Source: Bacillota bacterium (lineage in GTDB: Bacteria; Bacillota; Clostridia; Acetivibrionales; DSM-1351). From it: a stretch of 7,116 bases of DNA. Below the pieces are notes generated by a model. That model saw nothing but the letters and a program-made list of their open reading frames with translations. It searched no databases and was not told the DNA's origin. The stretch covers positions 1 through 7,116 of the forward strand of contig JAEYNY010000029.1 in assembly GCA_023412275.1 (NCBI GenBank). The letters run 5' to 3'. This document shows positions 5,456 to 7,116 of this stretch, one piece after another. The translations under genes were made by a program, and so were the position numbers. Position 1 is the stretch's first letter. Each line of letters opens with the position of its first letter.

Positions 5456-6802
5456 TTAGTTAAGGGTTTGCATTGACTTCTCTTCTTGTCTGAAGGAAAT
5501 ATCCTTTCTCCGATATATTCCCAACAGCATCCCTATTAGTGTCATATTCATTACGCAGTTCTGCCCTCCATAGGATATAAAAGGGAGTGATATTCCGGTC
5601 AACGGAAATAAGTTCAGATTAGAAAGTATATGGATTATTACTTGTATTGAAAATACACAGCATATACCCACTCCCAACAACTTACCGTACTCATTTCTTA
5701 CCCTGTTTGATGCCATAAATAATCTGACAATTATTAATCCCAATAGCCCCAATAAGACTGCTCCAAAAAGCCAACCGAATCGTCCTACCACAAAAGTAAA
5801 AACACAATCCGTTTCTGAACAAGGTAGTATCAATTGTTTTGTGTCGCTGCCCATAAGCTCTCTGCTCATTCCGATAAATGGTGAACTGCTTTGGATTTTA
5901 TGTATCATGACATTAATCCATCCATAGCCCAGAGGATCTCTCCAAGGTTCAGCAAATATAGTAAGCCTTTCAAATCTGTATGGTATATATATATAAGTGT
6001 AAAGTAAGGTTGTTAATATAAATCCAAAAAGTCCTCCATAAAGAATAAAAAGAGTCTTTTTTCTGTTCCCTTTGAAGCTTTTACTAAAAATTCCACAGGT
6101 AACCATTATAGCAAAACCTGACCCCAGTATACATGCAAACATTAGGGAGGGCTCCATAAATATTATTATCAAAGGAAGCAGTGAATTTACAACCAGCTTA
6201 AATAAATTATTGGGGTTTCCGTCGCACCACCTTCTTATGAGACCTGAGTAACTTATTAAAAGAAAAGGAATGGCTGCAACGGACGGTGTTACACTAAATT
6301 CCCCCACTACTATAACTGCCCTGCCATATGTGTTAGGCCCAATTATAATTACAGCTAAGAGTAAAATACACGCCGAGTAGTACACTGGCAAAGAATATTT
6401 TTCAAATCGTACGAAATCAACGAAATAAAGGGCTACAGCGAGAATAATTCCTGCTGCTACAAAGAGTATTTGTCTTTTAAAATAAAACGGATGTGTTGCA
6501 ATTTGAGAGTATTTAAACATTATATAAACTCCAAATAATACTATAGCCCCCAAAAGTATAACAATTGACCATTCTGTTTTTGGTTTGTGAGTATTATGAA
6601 GTTGTTTCCCTATTGCTATTGGGTCTCCCATTTTAAGTATAGCTTTTTTTACGGCTTCATCTTCTGACATTCCATTTGAGATATGTAATTGAGTCAACTC
6701 CTCAATATGGCTTTGCAGCTCCTCCTGTATTATCCTGTGGGCCTTTTTGTACTTGACCTGTCCCAGAACTATATCAATAAAATCAATGGCACATTGGTTC
6801 AA
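5456..6802 (-). CDS. HAAS domain fused to divergent FtsW/RodA/SpoVE (SEDS) membrane protein
   Basis: This 448-residue protein has two parts. Residues 1-77 are a soluble helical HAAS (DUF1700-like) domain, with KKAHRIIQEELQSHIEEL (19-36) and the typical GMSEDEAVKKAILKMGDP (44-61). Residues 79-432 form about ten membrane spans of the SEDS family, which polymerises peptidoglycan glycan strands from lipid II. Supporting marks are EPWRDPLGYG (285-294), carrying an RDP loop aspartate D289 where RodA/FtsW have a catalytic acid, and GISLPFISYGG (403-413). Changes from the family include PSL (218-220) for PDLG, PCSETD (327-332) for PEAHTD, GRFG (340-343) for EELG, and SYGGQ for SYGGS, so polymerase activity is doubtful. 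I chose TTG at 6802 because GGGAGG (6811-6816) is 8 nt away. GTG at 6811 would add three residues but overlaps that site. The start lies inside the 3' end of padR, implying coupled translation and PadR control. Confidence 0.85.
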   Translation of the reverse strand: MNQCAIDFIDIVLGQVKYKKAHRIIQEELQSHIEELTQLHISNGMSEDEAVKKAILKMGDPIAIGKQLHNTHKPKTEWSIVILLGAIVLFGVYIMFKYSQIATHPFYFKRQILFVAAGIILAVALYFVDFVRFEKYSLPVYYSACILLLAVIIIGPNTYGRAVIVVGEFSVTPSVAAIPFLLISYSGLIRRWCDGNPNNLFKLVVNSLLPLIIIFMEPSLMFACILGSGFAIMVTCGIFSKSFKGNRKKTLFILYGGLFGFILTTLLYTYIYIPYRFERLTIFAEPWRDPLGYGWINVMIHKIQSSSPFIGMSRELMGSDTKQLILPCSETDCVFTFVVGRFGWLFGAVLLGLLGLIIVRLFMASNRVRNEYGKLLGVGICCVFSIQVIIHILSNLNLFPLTGISLPFISYGGQNCVMNMTLIGMLLGIYRRKDISFRQEEKSMQTLN

Positions 6803-7116
6803 CTTCTCCACCTCCCAGCACTTTTTTTACGGCATCAGTATATTTCCCCCACTCTTTTTGTTTCTCCTCCAAAAGCTTTCTTCCTTTGGAAGTAATCCTG
6901 TAGTACTTCCTCTTTCGGGCAGAATCGGTCTCTTCCCAGTAGGCCTCAATCATTCCGTCACTTTCCAAGGAGTGAAGAATGGGATACAGGGTTCCTTCTT
7001 TTAGTGTAAAAGTATTGTCCGACCTGCGTTCCAGCTCTCTGGTCATCTGGTATCCGTACATATCCCCACTCTCCAGAAGTTTAAGGACAAGCATGGTTGT
7101 ACTTCCCTTTAATAAT
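6783..7116 (-). CDS. PadR family transcriptional regulator, 5' end outside the window
   Basis: The visible 110 residues form a winged helix-turn-helix of the PadR type, a DNA-binding repressor often answering to antibiotics, phenolics or envelope stress. The frame stays open to the window edge, and the residues before the internal methionine at 7094 read LLKGSTTM, which matches the usual PadR N-terminus, so the true start is a few codons beyond 7116. YGYQMTRELERRSDN leads into the recognition region KEGTLYPILHSLESDGMI, and the wing is DSARKRKYYRITSKGR. The C-terminal helix is short (PadR subfamily 2 size) and would make the dimer. The last codons overlap the start of the HAAS-SEDS gene by 20 bp. 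PadR-HAAS gene pairs are common in Firmicutes and usually form one autoregulated operon. The operator and promoter would lie upstream, outside this window. Confidence 0.92.
   Translation of the reverse strand, partial: LLKGSTTMLVLKLLESGDMYGYQMTRELERRSDNTFTLKEGTLYPILHSLESDGMIEAYWEETDSARKRKYYRITSKGRKLLEEKQKEWGKYTDAVKKVLGGGEVEPMCH
6811..6816 (-). promoter_or_regulatory. Ribosome binding site of HAAS-SEDS gene inside padR
   Basis: GGGAGG on the minus strand lies within the last codons of padR and 8 nt before TTG at 6802. Its last base is also the first base of the alternative GTG start at 6811, which makes that start unlikely. The arrangement implies that ribosomes finishing padR help start the membrane protein. 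Confidence 0.7.

Noticed and set aside
5443..5469. Hairpin AAACCTTTA/TAAGGGTTT around the HAAS-SEDS stop codon
   Set aside because: The stem has 9 pairs with one G-U, but no T tract follows on either strand, so it does not support a terminator call.
6747..7004. 85-codon plus-strand open frame opposite padR and the HAAS domain
   Set aside because: Both minus-strand frames match known families, so this is an antisense shadow.

Overview
The window looks like chromosomal DNA of a low-to-moderate GC Firmicute of the class Clostridia. The evidence is strong AGGAGG-type ribosome binding sites, GTG and TTG starts, A/T-rich codon use, a PadR regulator paired with a HAAS-domain membrane protein, and a DUF4330 protein. 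A mesophilic Ruminiclostridium-like organism is my best guess, but this rests on general resemblance and not on a search.

Positions 71-5128 (plus strand) form a cell-surface polysaccharide locus. It begins with a UDP-N-acetyl-mannosamine dehydrogenase (WecC type) that would make an activated uronic acid sugar. After an intrinsic terminator or attenuator at 1358-1389 comes a tightly packed set of four genes with 16-34 bp gaps. These encode a family 4 glycosyltransferase, a DUF4330 membrane-anchored protein, an unrecognised multi-span membrane protein, and an O-antigen ligase/polymerase (Wzy_C) protein. Together they suggest sugar-nucleotide supply, glycan assembly in the cytoplasm, and polymerisation or ligation on the outer face of the membrane. 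The flippase and initiating transferase are not in the window.

Positions 5129-5455 are a non-coding gap between convergent genes. Almost all of it is one long imperfect palindrome (5153-5443, about 291 bp). Its ends are an exact 11-bp inverted repeat, its arms are about 112-117 nt with several perfectly pairing blocks, and its roughly 60-nt apex contains two smaller palindromes. It resembles a MITE or a palindromic intergenic repeat, and is the most unusual structure here.

Positions 5456-7116 (minus strand) hold a two-gene operon: a PadR-family regulator, cut by the window edge at its 5' end, overlaps a membrane protein in which an N-terminal HAAS domain is fused to a divergent FtsW/RodA/SpoVE (SEDS) domain. 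The SEDS part keeps the overall fold and an RDP motif in the large extracellular loop, but has changed several normally conserved residues.

No rRNA, tRNA, CRISPR array or complete insertion sequence was seen.
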